Assembly: GCA_947491225.1 (NCBI GenBank)
Contig: CANLIE010000023.1
Coordinates: 1 to 51,739 of the forward strand
Length of the DNA stretch: 51,739 bases
Source: an uncultured Cellulophaga sp.
Lineage (GTDB): Bacteria; Bacteroidota; Bacteroidia; Flavobacteriales; Flavobacteriaceae
Direction of reading: 5' to 3'
Position numbers and translations under genes: made by a program. The notes beneath the pieces are model-generated. The model had not been told where the DNA came from. It did no database searches and worked only from the letters and a program-made list of their open reading frames with translations. Positions 19,165 through 27,779 of the stretch are shown one piece after another (position 1 is the first letter of the stretch; the number at the start of each line of letters is the position of its first letter).

Positions 19165-19767
19165 ATGTATATTCCACCATCATATCAAAACAAAAACATA
19201 GAAGAAATAAAAGATTTTATAAAAAACAATAGCTTTGGTATTCTTGTTAATGAAACCAATGGCAAACCTTGGGCTACACACATACCATTGGAGTTAGCGG
19301 TTAAAGATGGAAAAGATATACTTGTTGGGCATATCGCAAAAGCGAATCCGCAATGGCATAATTTTAAAGAAGTTCCTGAAGTGCTTTGTATTTTTAATGG
19401 GCCTCACAGTTATATTTCATCATCCTGGTATAAAGATGAAGAAGTACCAACTTGGAACTATATTGCTGTACACGTTTACGGAAAAGTATCTATTGTAAAT
19501 AATGATACTGCTATGGAAGGATTACATAATTTAGTTAATAAGTATGAGAAAGCTTCTGAATGTCCTATACATTTAGACAATTTATCTAAAGGTACCTTAG
19601 CACAAGTAAATGGTATTGTTGCTTTTGAGATTGAAATAACTGATGTACAAGCCACATACAAATTGTCTCAAACAAGACAAGAAGACAAACCTAAAATAAT
19701 TGAAGAACTAGAAAAAAGAGATGTAGCTAGTAAAGAAATTGCCAAGCAAATGAAAAAACAAAAATAG
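19165..19767 (+). CDS. PaiB-like FMN-binding negative transcriptional regulator family protein
   Basis: A 200-aa protein of the PaiB family (split-barrel FMN-binding fold). It shows the typical opening MYIPPSYQ, then FGILVNETNGKPWATHIPL (about 34-52), HIAKANPQWHNF (about 72-83), VLCIFNGPHSYISSSWYKD (about 90-108), and VPTWNYIAVHVYG (about 112-124), all family hallmarks. B. subtilis PaiB affects sporulation and protease genes; for most homologues the role is unproven and a flavin-dependent function is equally possible. Monocistronic. Confidence 0.87.
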   Translation: MYIPPSYQNKNIEEIKDFIKNNSFGILVNETNGKPWATHIPLELAVKDGKDILVGHIAKANPQWHNFKEVPEVLCIFNGPHSYISSSWYKDEEVPTWNYIAVHVYGKVSIVNNDTAMEGLHNLVNKYEKASECPIHLDNLSKGTLAQVNGIVAFEIEITDVQATYKLSQTRQEDKPKIIEELEKRDVASKEIAKQMKKQK

Positions 19768-19816
19768 GCTACTACTAAAAACCAATTAGATACCATATAA
19801 TTTTGTATTTTTAAAT

Positions 19817-20713
19817 ATGTCTACAACCAACCTAAAGTCTTTAGTATATAAAATTATACTTATTTTTATAGGTATAACTTCTCTTTTACAAATCACATCA
19901 TGTTCTAGCGATAATAAAGAAGAAGAGTTACCCACACCCACCATACCAAATGTCGTTTTTACAGCTATTGGCGATGTTCCTTATAACGATTTTCAAAGAG
20001 ATTCTTTTCCTAAAGTAATTGCAGCTCATAATTTTAAGGCTAAATCTAGTTTTGTAATTCATATTGGCGATATAAAATCAGGGGCAGATGCTTGTACAGA
20101 AGATGTATATGCAGATGTAAGTAACCTTTTAAAACAATTTACATCTCCAACTTTTATAGTTTTAGGAGATAATGAATATAATGATTGTTCAAATCCTGAG
20201 GAAGGGTTAGCACTGTGGAATCAGTATTTTTTAAAATTTAATACAAATTGGAACTTTACACCAAAAGTAAATTATCAAACAAAACGACCAGAAAATTTTA
20301 GTTGGATACAAAATAAAGTATTGTTTTTAGGCATAAACATAGTTGGCAGCACAGTACACAATACTACAGAATGGGAAACTAGACTAACGGATAATGCCAA
20401 TTGGGTTAAACAGCATTTAGAAACTCAAAAAGACAATGTAAATGCCGTAGTTGTATTTGGACATGCAAATATTACAGAAATTAATCCAATTAGATTTGAG
20501 ACTTTTACTACTGTTTTCAGAAGCAGTGCGGCTGCTTTTAACAAACCTATACTCTACTTACAAGGAGACGGACATATATGGTTTACGAATAAGCCTTGGC
20601 CAGAAAAAAACATTACGCGCATACAAATAGATGGTGGTCATAGAGCAGTTGAAATAACTGTAAATCCAAATAAGAGTAATCCGTTTAGTTATAACCGAAC
20701 ATTTTTAGATTAG
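19817..20713 (+). CDS. Metallophosphoesterase-like lipoprotein
   Basis: A 298-aa exported protein. The N-terminal hydrophobic segment ends in a lipobox-like ITSC (about 26-29), followed by an acidic stretch. The calcineurin-like phosphoesterase motifs are partly visible: an AIGDVPYND block (first Asp), HIGDIKSG (second), VLGDNEYNDC (GDNE variant of GDxxxxxH/GNHD), FGHAN and GDGHIWF near the C-terminus. Family members hydrolyse phosphate esters with two metal ions; the substrate is unknown. Confidence 0.8.
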   Translation: MSTTNLKSLVYKIILIFIGITSLLQITSCSSDNKEEELPTPTIPNVVFTAIGDVPYNDFQRDSFPKVIAAHNFKAKSSFVIHIGDIKSGADACTEDVYADVSNLLKQFTSPTFIVLGDNEYNDCSNPEEGLALWNQYFLKFNTNWNFTPKVNYQTKRPENFSWIQNKVLFLGINIVGSTVHNTTEWETRLTDNANWVKQHLETQKDNVNAVVVFGHANITEINPIRFETFTTVFRSSAAAFNKPILYLQGDGHIWFTNKPWPEKNITRIQIDGGHRAVEITVNPNKSNPFSYNRTFLD

Positions 20714-20727
20714 AAATAGTTTAAAAA

Positions 20728-21061
20728 ATGAAAAAAACAATAGCTATCTATTTATCAATTATTACTATTATTATCTGCGGATGGTTTGTAATTAATAGTA
20801 TAGACTTATTAGATATTGCTTCTAATAAAAATGATACTTATGCTAATTTCCAAAAAAAACAAAATAGAATCCAGAACAGATATCAATATCTATGAAAAAA
20901 CTATTTTAAAGAATGAGGTAGATTTTCTGCGTGAAAAACAAAAAAGTATATCTAAAATTACTTTTTCAACTCAAGTTGTTATACTTCTAATTCTTGTTAT
21001 TCAGATTTTTCTATTAGTTGTGATACTATTGATGCCTAAAAAAAGTAAACAATATAAATAA
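20728..21061 (+). pseudogene. Small two-TM membrane protein gene with a homopolymer frameshift
   Basis: From ATG at 20728, frame one encodes a 55-aa peptide with one TM helix (IAIYLSIITIIICGWFVI) that stops at 20895. The other frame, open through 21061, continues with a helical, charged part (YEKTILKNEVDFLREKQ) and a second TM helix (VVILLILVIQIFLLVVILLM). Removing one A from the run of eight at 20852-20859 joins both frames into one protein of about 110 aa with a TM at each end. This may be a true broken gene, a sequencing error, or (less likely) programmed slippage. No family recognised. Confidence 0.55.
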
Positions 21062-21193
21062 CTTAGCTTAAAAATAATTCTAACTCCATTACATACAATT
21101 CATTCTATAAAATCCACAATTCGGTATATACTATTTTAAAAAACACAACTACCAGTACACTTTTGTATCATAATCAACTTAAAAACAAAAATT

Positions 21194-21616
21194 ATGAGAA
21201 CTTTAGGATTACTTATGGGACTATTTTTAATGAGCATTCTGACAACAGCTCAAACCAAAGAAACTACATATAACATTACTATTACTATAGATAATGTAGT
21301 AAACGATAATGGTACTGTTTTAGCTGGCTTACACAGCGCAGAAACTTTTATGAAAGGTCAAGGTGTACAAAACCTACAAAGCACTATTAAAAATGGTAAA
21401 ATAACTTTAGTTTTTAAAGATGTAAAACCTGGAGAGTATGCAATTTTAGCAATGCATGATGAAAATAATAACAAACAAATGGATAGGGATGCAAACGGAA
21501 TGCCAACAGAAAGTTATGGTATCTCTGGATCTTTAACCTCTTATGGACCACCAAGCTTTAACAATGCTAAGTTTACAGTTACAGACAAAGATTTAGAGTT
21601 TACTATCCGATTTTAA
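21194..21616 (+). CDS. DUF2141-domain exported protein
   Basis: A 140-aa protein with a signal peptide (about 1-19, ending TTAQ) and a DUF2141 domain. Recognised from VLAGLHSAETFMKG, the KPGEYAILAMHDENNNKQMD block (shown split: KPGEYAILAMHDENN and KQMDRD) and GMPTESYGIS, the usual order for this family. Probably a periplasmic beta-sandwich protein of unknown function. Closed by a strong terminator shared with the dps gene on the other strand. Confidence 0.87.
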   Translation: MRTLGLLMGLFLMSILTTAQTKETTYNITITIDNVVNDNGTVLAGLHSAETFMKGQGVQNLQSTIKNGKITLVFKDVKPGEYAILAMHDENNNKQMDRDANGMPTESYGISGSLTSYGPPSFNNAKFTVTDKDLEFTIRF

Positions 21617-21634
21617 AAAACAACCAGCCAACAT

Positions 21635-21670
21635 AAAAAAAGGAGATAAATTGCTTTATCTCCTTTTTTT
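21635..21670. terminator. Bidirectional intrinsic terminator
   Basis: A 16-bp perfect stem (AAAAAAAGGAGATAAA / TTTATCTCCTTTTTTT) with a TTGC loop, flanked by A-run and T-run. It lies between the convergent DUF2141 and dps genes. Confidence 0.9.
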
Positions 21671-21689
21671 TCAACTTAATTACAGAAAT

Positions 21690-22163
21690 CTATTCCTCTA
21701 ACCAAGCGTTCATCATCCAAATAGTTTTTTCTTGTTCAGCTATAAAGTCACTCATTAAAGAGTTTGTACCTTCATCATTAGCATCTCCAGAAACCTCTAG
21801 CAAATCACGTTCAATTACTAATAATTCTTTTAAAGAATTTACAATTAACTTTATTGCTTCTACATCTAAAGATATATTTTTACCAACTGGCAATTTAGAT
21901 ATTGCCATATAATCTTCAAAAGTATGCAAAGGTTTACCACCTAATGTAAGTATACGTTCTGCAACCATATCTACTTTTAAATTTGCATCCGTATATAATT
22001 CTTCAAACTTAATATGTAAATCAAAAAAACGTTTCCCTTTAATGTTCCAGTGAACACCTCTTAAGTTTTGGTAATATACCTGAAAACTAGATAACAAGAC
22101 ATTTAATTTACTGTTTAGTTCTGTAGCTTTTTCTACCTCTAATCCTATACTGTTTAATTTCAT
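21690..22163 (-). CDS. dps: Dps-family DNA-protection ferritin
   Basis: A 157-aa mini-ferritin. The intersubunit ferroxidase ligands are present with E. coli Dps spacing: H38, H50, E54 (Asp in E. coli), D65 and E69. Dps forms a 12-subunit shell that stores iron with peroxide as oxidant and protects DNA. The gene is divergent from oxyR with a 104-bp spacer, so OxyR is the probable regulator. The Lys-rich DNA-binding tail of enteric Dps is absent, as in many Bacteroidota. Confidence 0.92.
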   Translation of the reverse strand: MKLNSIGLEVEKATELNSKLNVLLSSFQVYYQNLRGVHWNIKGKRFFDLHIKFEELYTDANLKVDMVAERILTLGGKPLHTFEDYMAISKLPVGKNISLDVEAIKLIVNSLKELLVIERDLLEVSGDANDEGTNSLMSDFIAEQEKTIWMMNAWLEE

Positions 22164-22207
22164 AATATTTATCTTTTTTTGTCACTATAAAGTTAGGTTC
22201 TATTTAG

Positions 22208-22215
22208 TATTTTTG
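22208..22215 (+). promoter_or_regulatory. TAnnTTTG element in the dps-oxyR divergent spacer
   Basis: TATTTTTG on the plus strand, about 52 bases before the oxyR start, is a plausible -7 box for oxyR. The spacer 22164-22267 must also hold the dps promoter; a near-match (TAACTTTA) reads on the minus strand. An OxyR operator should lie here but I cannot define it by eye. Confidence 0.35.
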
Positions 22216-22267
22216 AGAAAATTTAAATCATTAGTTTTTATAATTTTATAGTTTTAACCTATCAAGG

Positions 22268-23209
22268 ATGACAATAACTCAATTACAATATGTATTGGCG
22301 GTTGCTAAATACCAAAATTTCACTTTAGCAGCAGAAAAAAGCTTTGTTACACAACCAACTTTAAGTATGCAAGTGCAAAAGTTAGAGGATGAGTTAGATA
22401 TTTTAATTTTTGACAGAAGTAAAAAACCAATTTCTATTACAGAGGTTGGTTTAAAAATAGTAGAACAAGCTAAAAACATTGTAAATGAAGCAAACCGTAT
22501 TAAAGATATTGTAGATCAAGAAAAAGGATTTATTGGTGGTGAGTATGTTTTAGGAATTATACCTACTGTTATGCCAACTCTTCTACCTATGTTTTTAAAG
22601 GCTTTTATTTCTAAATTTCCAAAAGTAAATTTGGTTATTAAAGAACAAAGTACAGACACACTTATTAGAAATTTACAAGACGGACAAATAGATGCTGCTA
22701 TTGCTGCGACACCTTTAGAAATTGAATTTATAAAAGAAAGGCCTTTGTATTACGAGCCATTCGTTGGTTACATACCCAAACAGCATAGATTGGCTACTAT
22801 TGAAAAGTTAACTCCTGAAGATTTAGAGATTGATGATGTTTTGCTTTTACAAGACGGGCATTGTTTTAGAGATGGTGTTATTAACTTGTGTAAATCTCCT
22901 AAAAACTCTGTTGTAGATCATTTTAGATTGCAAAGTGGTAGTTTTGAAACTTTGGTAAACCTATCTAATGAAGGACTAGGAATGACATTGTTACCGTATT
23001 TAAATACATTGGAGTTAGATGATAAGAAAAAACAAAATTTAAAACATTTTGAAACACCTTCACCCGCAAGAGAAGTAAGCCTTATTTACCATAAAAAAGA
23101 GCTAAAAATACAAATAACAAATGCATTACACGAAGTAATTACAAGTGTTGTACGTGGTGCAATTGCTTTTCAAGATGTAAAAATAGTAAGCCCTATTACT
23201 AAAAAATAA
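22268..23209 (+). CDS. oxyR: Peroxide-sensing LysR regulator OxyR
   Basis: A 313-aa LysR-type regulator: N-terminal winged HTH (1-60; FTLAAEKSFVTQPTLSMQVQKLE) and a substrate-like domain (90-300). The two redox cysteines stand at C199 and C208, in GHCFRDGVINLC, the same positions as in E. coli OxyR, which form a disulfide on H2O2 exposure. Divergent to dps, a classic OxyR target. The long spacer downstream (23210-23610) has no gene. Confidence 0.93.
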   Translation: MTITQLQYVLAVAKYQNFTLAAEKSFVTQPTLSMQVQKLEDELDILIFDRSKKPISITEVGLKIVEQAKNIVNEANRIKDIVDQEKGFIGGEYVLGIIPTVMPTLLPMFLKAFISKFPKVNLVIKEQSTDTLIRNLQDGQIDAAIAATPLEIEFIKERPLYYEPFVGYIPKQHRLATIEKLTPEDLEIDDVLLLQDGHCFRDGVINLCKSPKNSVVDHFRLQSGSFETLVNLSNEGLGMTLLPYLNTLELDDKKKQNLKHFETPSPAREVSLIYHKKELKIQITNALHEVITSVVRGAIAFQDVKIVSPITKK

Positions 23210-23610
23210 GCTATTAAAGCTAGCAATTATACTATTAAATAATAGAAATCTAAAACTAATAATTTAGTATTAATCTGAGTTCGATGTAATAAAACTTATG
23301 TCAACCAGAGTGATTTTCGATAGAAAATTGTATCGAAGGTAAGTAAATTTTAATCTAAAAGTCTACCCTGTAGACAAGCTTAGGTTCTTAATTTAAAGAT
23401 GAAATCCCTGCTTATTAACACAATTCTTATTAAACACTAAGGCTAAAATTATAAATTGTATCTCTACTAAACGATGTAAAGTTAATGAAAGCGTCCATTC
23501 TTAACTTGTTTCAAAATCTCATTCTACTATAAATCAAATTATAGAATGTGACCCTAGAATAAATTCAGGGTTTTGTAATGATTATATGACTAAAAACGAA
23601 TATTCAATTA
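23210..23610. other. Gene-free stretch with a short repeat-like segment
   Basis: About 400 bases without a supported gene between the convergent oxyR and transglutaminase genes. At 23279-23343 there is a TTCGATG...GAGTGATTTTCGATAG...GTATCGAAGG segment with matching CGATA/TATCG arms. It resembles dispersed repeats I remember from flavobacterial genomes. Nothing else recognised. Confidence 0.4.
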
Positions 23611-24246
23611 TTATAATTTAAATTCAGTACTATTATCTTTAGTATCAAAAATATTAGGATAATGTTCTTTTGCATTGTTTATCATAAACTCTAATGGTAC
23701 GTCTTCAAAATGCCCATAATCATCAAGATACTCCATAAAAAGATTTCCTTTATTATTAAACTCCTGTAAAAAAGAATTGTTCTCACCATCAAATTCTAAC
23801 GGAGAAACATTACAAATTCTACACATTGATTTATTGAAAGCAGGAGATAGTTTTAACCATTTATTATTTAAAAAGACATTTACCATTCCATGTGGCGTTA
23901 ATTCATTTGTTCCAAATTTTTCCGTTAATCTCTCAACACCTATATGGTTTTTAACCTTTCCTAAATGGAGTCTTGCTGGAATTCCTAATCCCCTAAGACA
24001 AGCAATTAATATAATTGATTTTTCAACGCAATGTCCTTTAGATTTCCTTGCAATCTTACTCGCTTTAAAATTTTGTTTTGAAAAACTTAAGTTGTAAGGA
24101 TCATACCTCCAACAATCACGGACTTTTAAATATAAACGCTTGGTTTTTTCTTTATCAGAAAGCATATCATTTTTAAATTCGGCTATGAGTTCTTGAATTT
24201 CATCACTCTCATAATCAAAATAATATGTTGATTTTAAATAATCCAA
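23611..24246 (-). CDS. Transglutaminase-like cysteine-peptidase-fold protein
   Basis: A 211-aa protein with a transglutaminase-like core. The nucleophile is C73 in KGHCVEKS, followed by a helix (IILIACLRGLGIPARLH) and the catalytic histidine H119 in TPHGMVNVFLNNKW. The third triad position, normally Asp after the Trp strand, is Ser (WLKLSPAFN), so the triad is incomplete or an unusual variant. No signal peptide; cytosolic. Such domains cleave or transfer peptides. Unique gene, followed by a small conserved protein on the same strand. Confidence 0.8.
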   Translation of the reverse strand: MDYLKSTYYFDYESDEIQELIAEFKNDMLSDKEKTKRLYLKVRDCWRYDPYNLSFSKQNFKASKIARKSKGHCVEKSIILIACLRGLGIPARLHLGKVKNHIGVERLTEKFGTNELTPHGMVNVFLNNKWLKLSPAFNKSMCRICNVSPLEFDGENNSFLQEFNNKGNLFMEYLDDYGHFEDVPLEFMINNAKEHYPNIFDTKDNSTEFKL

Positions 24247-24324
24247 TTGCTTAGCATTATATAATCTATTGTATTTAGCTTCTATCTAACTAATAAATAA
24301 AATCTATTATTTATAGACTGTTTA

Positions 24325-24510
24325 TTAATTTTGAATGTATATCATACATTGTCTTAATTCTGGTTTATCTGTTAAAAAAGATTCTAACCAAAGTTTTAAT
24401 TCATCAATCTCATAAGGAAGTAATCTTGAAAATGCCTTTTCTAATTCTTTGCAAAAAAGCTTAGAATCAAAACTTACCTTTTGTAGTATGGTTTTAGTGT
24501 AATCAAACAT
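24325..24510 (-). CDS. Small conserved Bacteroidota protein
   Basis: About 61 aa if translation starts at MFDYTKTILQKVSFD (ATG at 24510); the frame is open further up to 24549, but the extra residues look unlike homologues I remember. The opening MFDYxKxxLxKVSFD and the helical E-rich middle (KELEKAFSRLLPYEIDELKLWL) match a small family widespread in Bacteroidota, of unknown function. It lies 78 bp upstream of the transglutaminase-like gene on the same strand. Confidence 0.65.
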   Translation of the reverse strand: MFDYTKTILQKVSFDSKLFCKELEKAFSRLLPYEIDELKLWLESFLTDKPELRQCMIYIQN

Positions 24511-24642
24511 TGCTCTAGCCATTGATAAAATAATTAATTTAATATTCATTAAATTTAACGATAAAAGGTATTACTATATTCTATAAGAAATGTTAAAAAT
24601 TAGATAATTTTAATTAAACCATTTACATCCTCACATAACAAT

Positions 24643-25911
24643 ATGATAAAAACATTTCTATACTTGGTACTTTTTATACTCATAAGTAGTTGTACTTCTA
24701 CAAAAGCAAAAATTTCTTCAATAACAAATAAAAAAATAGAGTCAAATCTATTTAAAAATAATTTCACTGGTTTCATCCTTTATAACCCAAAAAATAAAAA
24801 GGTTATATACAAAAATAACAGTGAAAAATACTTTACTCCTGCAAGTAACACCAAAATTTTTACGCTATATGCTAGTTTAAAATTACTTCCAAAACATAGT
24901 CCTATACTTAAATACACTGTTAAAGACACTATTACTTATATAGAAGGTACAGGAAACCCAACACTATTACACAAACATTTTAAAGACACTACAACCATTG
25001 GTTTTTTAAAAGCTCAAAAAAATATTTTCCTGAATCTAACTAATTTTACGTCTAAAAGGTATGGTGATGGCTGGGCTTGGGAAGATTATGACACCTATTT
25101 TTCTCCAGAACGTAGTGGCTTACCTCTTTATGGAAATGTTTTAACAGCATACAAAAAAGATTCTCTAATACTTACCCCAAAGTATTTTAACCACAGTGTA
25201 CTACACAAGCCATATCCATTTAAAAGAGATATGGTTTCTAATACATTTTATGTAGAGCAAAACATAAAAGATACTATTGAGATTCCTTTTAAAATAAGCC
25301 ACACATTAATCAAAGATTTGTTAGAGAATGAATTAGAAAAAAAAGTAACAATCTCCTACGTTATTCCTGAACAAAAAAAAATAACATTATTTGGTGTAGC
25401 CACTGATACAATTCTTAAAAGGATGATGTATGAGAGCGACAATTTTTTAGCAGAACAATTATTAATAATGGCATCCTCTTCCCTATCTGATACATTAAGT
25501 ACAAACAAAAGTATTAAACACATTCTTGATACTGAACTTACAGATTTGAAACAAAAACCAAGGTGGGTAGATGGTTCAGGATTATCTAGGTACAATTTAT
25601 TTACACCAGAATCTTTTGTACAAGTATTAGATAAAATGTATTTAGAGATTCCAAGAAAAAAATTACTATCACTTTTCCCTGTTGGAGGAGTCTCTGGCTC
25701 TTTAAAGAATTGGTACAAGGGCAATACTACACCCTACATATATGCAAAATCTGGAACATTAGGTAACAACTATAATTTAAGTGGCTACTTAATTACCAAT
25801 TCTGGCAAAACATTGATTTTTAGTTTTATGAACAATCATTTTATACAAAAGACTTCTGATATAAAAATAGAAATACAAAAAATTTTAGAAATGATTAGAG
25901 ATACATATTAG
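24643..25911 (+). CDS. dacB: D-alanyl-D-alanine carboxypeptidase/endopeptidase (PBP4, S13 family)
   Basis: A 422-aa penicillin-binding protein of family S13. A lipobox-like ISSC at 14-17 suggests a lipoprotein. The three PBP motifs are in order: SNTK (S68-K71, nucleophile and base), SDN in MYESDNFLAEQLL (about residue 266), and KSG in IYAKSGTLG (about 370, KTG variant). It trims or cuts peptide cross-links in the cell wall. It is shorter than E. coli DacB (477 aa), with a reduced insert domain. It is followed 26 bp later by the R-x4-H protein gene. Confidence 0.88.
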   Translation: MIKTFLYLVLFILISSCTSTKAKISSITNKKIESNLFKNNFTGFILYNPKNKKVIYKNNSEKYFTPASNTKIFTLYASLKLLPKHSPILKYTVKDTITYIEGTGNPTLLHKHFKDTTTIGFLKAQKNIFLNLTNFTSKRYGDGWAWEDYDTYFSPERSGLPLYGNVLTAYKKDSLILTPKYFNHSVLHKPYPFKRDMVSNTFYVEQNIKDTIEIPFKISHTLIKDLLENELEKKVTISYVIPEQKKITLFGVATDTILKRMMYESDNFLAEQLLIMASSSLSDTLSTNKSIKHILDTELTDLKQKPRWVDGSGLSRYNLFTPESFVQVLDKMYLEIPRKKLLSLFPVGGVSGSLKNWYKGNTTPYIYAKSGTLGNNYNLSGYLITNSGKTLIFSFMNNHFIQKTSDIKIEIQKILEMIRDTY

Positions 25912-25937
25912 TAAAAAATAACTAAAAAAAACTTGTA

Positions 25938-26696
25938 ATGGACCAAAGGACAAGAGAAATATATGAAAAGTGTGGAATTAATCCAGAAGAACGCGAAATC
26001 GAAAATCAAAAAATAATTGATGAGCATTACAATAATATTGACTCTGAAAATAAAGAATCTTTAGAAAATCTTTTTAAAAAAGCTTTAGAAGAAAATTTTG
26101 ATCATTACAAGCATTATTTACAGAGTACTAGATTTTATTATTTCACAGACTTAGAATTAACAATAGGAGAAATTATTAAGTGTTTGATTATTGAAGCTCA
26201 TACGGCTGCAATAACCCTGACAAATCATTTTCTTGAAAGAATTTTAAAATTAGCATTAATTCAAAAAAAATATGGAACAGAACCTAAGAAAACTAAAGAC
26301 TGGAACGAGACTTACTCTGAACCGCTAATAAACAATAGAATTTCAACTTGGAAAATGAGTGTTACAATCAAAAAATGTAAAGAGTACAAAATAATTTCTA
26401 AAATTCAGTTTAATGAGTTGACAAATTTTCAAACGACAATAAGAAATGGTTTTTCTCATTATGACCCTGAACAAATATTAAAAGATTCGGAGGACACTAT
26501 TGATTTGATTGATAAATCAGATTTTGAAAATAAAAAAATTAAAGGAATTATTTATAAAGAAATACCAACACTGCAAAACTTCTTCGTTAGGAAATTTGCA
26601 AGAGAAAATTCGAAACAATATTTCGATTATGTTTTCAATTTAATGTTGGACATTGAAAGATATTTTAAAACTGAATATTACAAAAATGCGGAATAA
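25938..26696 (+). CDS. Unknown helical protein with R-x4-H (HEPN-like) motif
   Basis: A 252-aa, mostly alpha-helical, cytosolic protein that I do not recognise by name. Residues 78-110 and 145-185 form long helices; between them is a Lys-rich loop (PKKTKDWNETYSEP). At R169-H174 stands RNGFSH, an exact R-x4-H in the RN-xxx-H form. This is the catalytic signature of HEPN-domain RNases, found in toxins, Abi defence proteins and CRISPR effectors. The long N-terminal part has no known domain. No antitoxin gene follows directly (214 bp of spacer), so it may be a stand-alone defence gene or a distant HEPN-like protein without activity. AT content is similar to neighbours. Confidence 0.7.
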   Translation: MDQRTREIYEKCGINPEEREIENQKIIDEHYNNIDSENKESLENLFKKALEENFDHYKHYLQSTRFYYFTDLELTIGEIIKCLIIEAHTAAITLTNHFLERILKLALIQKKYGTEPKKTKDWNETYSEPLINNRISTWKMSVTIKKCKEYKIISKIQFNELTNFQTTIRNGFSHYDPEQILKDSEDTIDLIDKSDFENKKIKGIIYKEIPTLQNFFVRKFARENSKQYFDYVFNLMLDIERYFKTEYYKNAE

Positions 26697-26910
26697 AAGC
26701 CCGTTACCAAAAATGCATAACCGCAATTATGCCGAATTCGACTACTTCCGAATCCACTCAGAATTACTAAATCTGTACCAAACCAAAATCAATGCATATT
26801 AACCCATAACTGACGGTTATACTAGACCGATATCGAACATAATTAAATGCTTTCTACTTTCCACCTTATAATCAACACTTTTTACTTAAGACTAAATACT
26901 TAGCACTACC

Positions 26911-27708
26911 CTAAAACCTATTATCACCATCTAACAAATCTCCTAAACCACCTAGCAAACTACCTTCTCCCCTATCTTTTCCTCCTTTAGGAATAGAAGC
27001 TAAAACTCTACCTGCCAATCTACTAAAAGGTAATGATTGTATATAAACTGTACCTGGCCCTCTTAAGGTAGCAAAAAATAAACCTTCACCACCAAATATG
27101 GTATTCTTTATTCCGCCAACAAACTCAACATCATAATCTACGCTTTGCGAAAAACCAACAATACACCCTGTATCCACTTTTAAAACTTCTCCTGCAGCTA
27201 ATTCTTTTTTTGCCATAGTACCTCCAGCGTGTACAAATGCCATACCATCACCCTCTAGTTTTTGCATAATAAAACCCTCACCTCCAAAAAGGCCACGACC
27301 TAATTTTTTAGAAAACTCTATACCCACAGAAACACCCTTTGCAGCACATAAAAAAGCATCTTTTTGGCAAATGAACTTCCCTCCTTTTTCAGATAAATCA
27401 ATGGGTAATATTTTTCCTGGGTATGGCGATGCAAAACTGACTTTTCTTTTATGCTGACCAATATTTAAAAAGGCAGTCATAAATAAATTTTCACCTGTAA
27501 GCATTCGTTTTCCAGCAGAAAATATTTTTCCTAAAACACCTTTATCCTGATTGGATCCGTCTCCAAAAATGGTATCCATCTTTACATCTGTATCCATCAT
27601 CATAAAACTACCAGCCTCAGCCACAACAGCTTCTTGCGGATCTAGTTCTATTTCTACATATTGCATTTCTTCTCCAAAAATTTCATAATCTATTTCGTGT
27701 GCGTTCAT
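26911..27708 (-). CDS. TIGR00266 / AIM24-family protein
   Basis: A 265-aa protein of the TIGR00266 family (AIM24-like beta-sandwich). It shows the usual landmarks: [11 protein letters not shown] (about 29-39), a [22 protein letters not shown] block (split as [10 protein letters not shown] and [11 protein letters not shown], about 146-168), and [20 protein letters not shown] (about 210-230) near the end. It lacks a signal peptide. Function unknown; probably a membrane-associated or cytosolic binding protein. Monocistronic on the minus strand, upstream of the DUF4442 gene. Confidence 0.88.
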   Translation of the reverse strand: MNAHEIDYEIFGEEMQYVEIELDPQEAVVAEAGSFMMMDTDVKMDTIFGDGSNQDKGVLGKIFSAGKRMLTGENLFMTAFLNIGQHKRKVSFASPYPGKILPIDLSEKGGKFICQKDAFLCAAKGVSVGIEFSKKLGRGLFGGEGFIMQKLEGDGMAFVHAGGTMAKKELAAGEVLKVDTGCIVGFSQSVDYDVEFVGGIKNTIFGGEGLFFATLRGPGTVYIQSLPFSRLAGRVLASIPKGGKDRGEGSLLGGLGDLLDGDNRF

Positions 27709-27779
27709 TTTTTGCTTTTTAATTGATTGACAATTATTGGTAGACTAATTTTAGCTTTTGTTACACATCAATATAAAAA

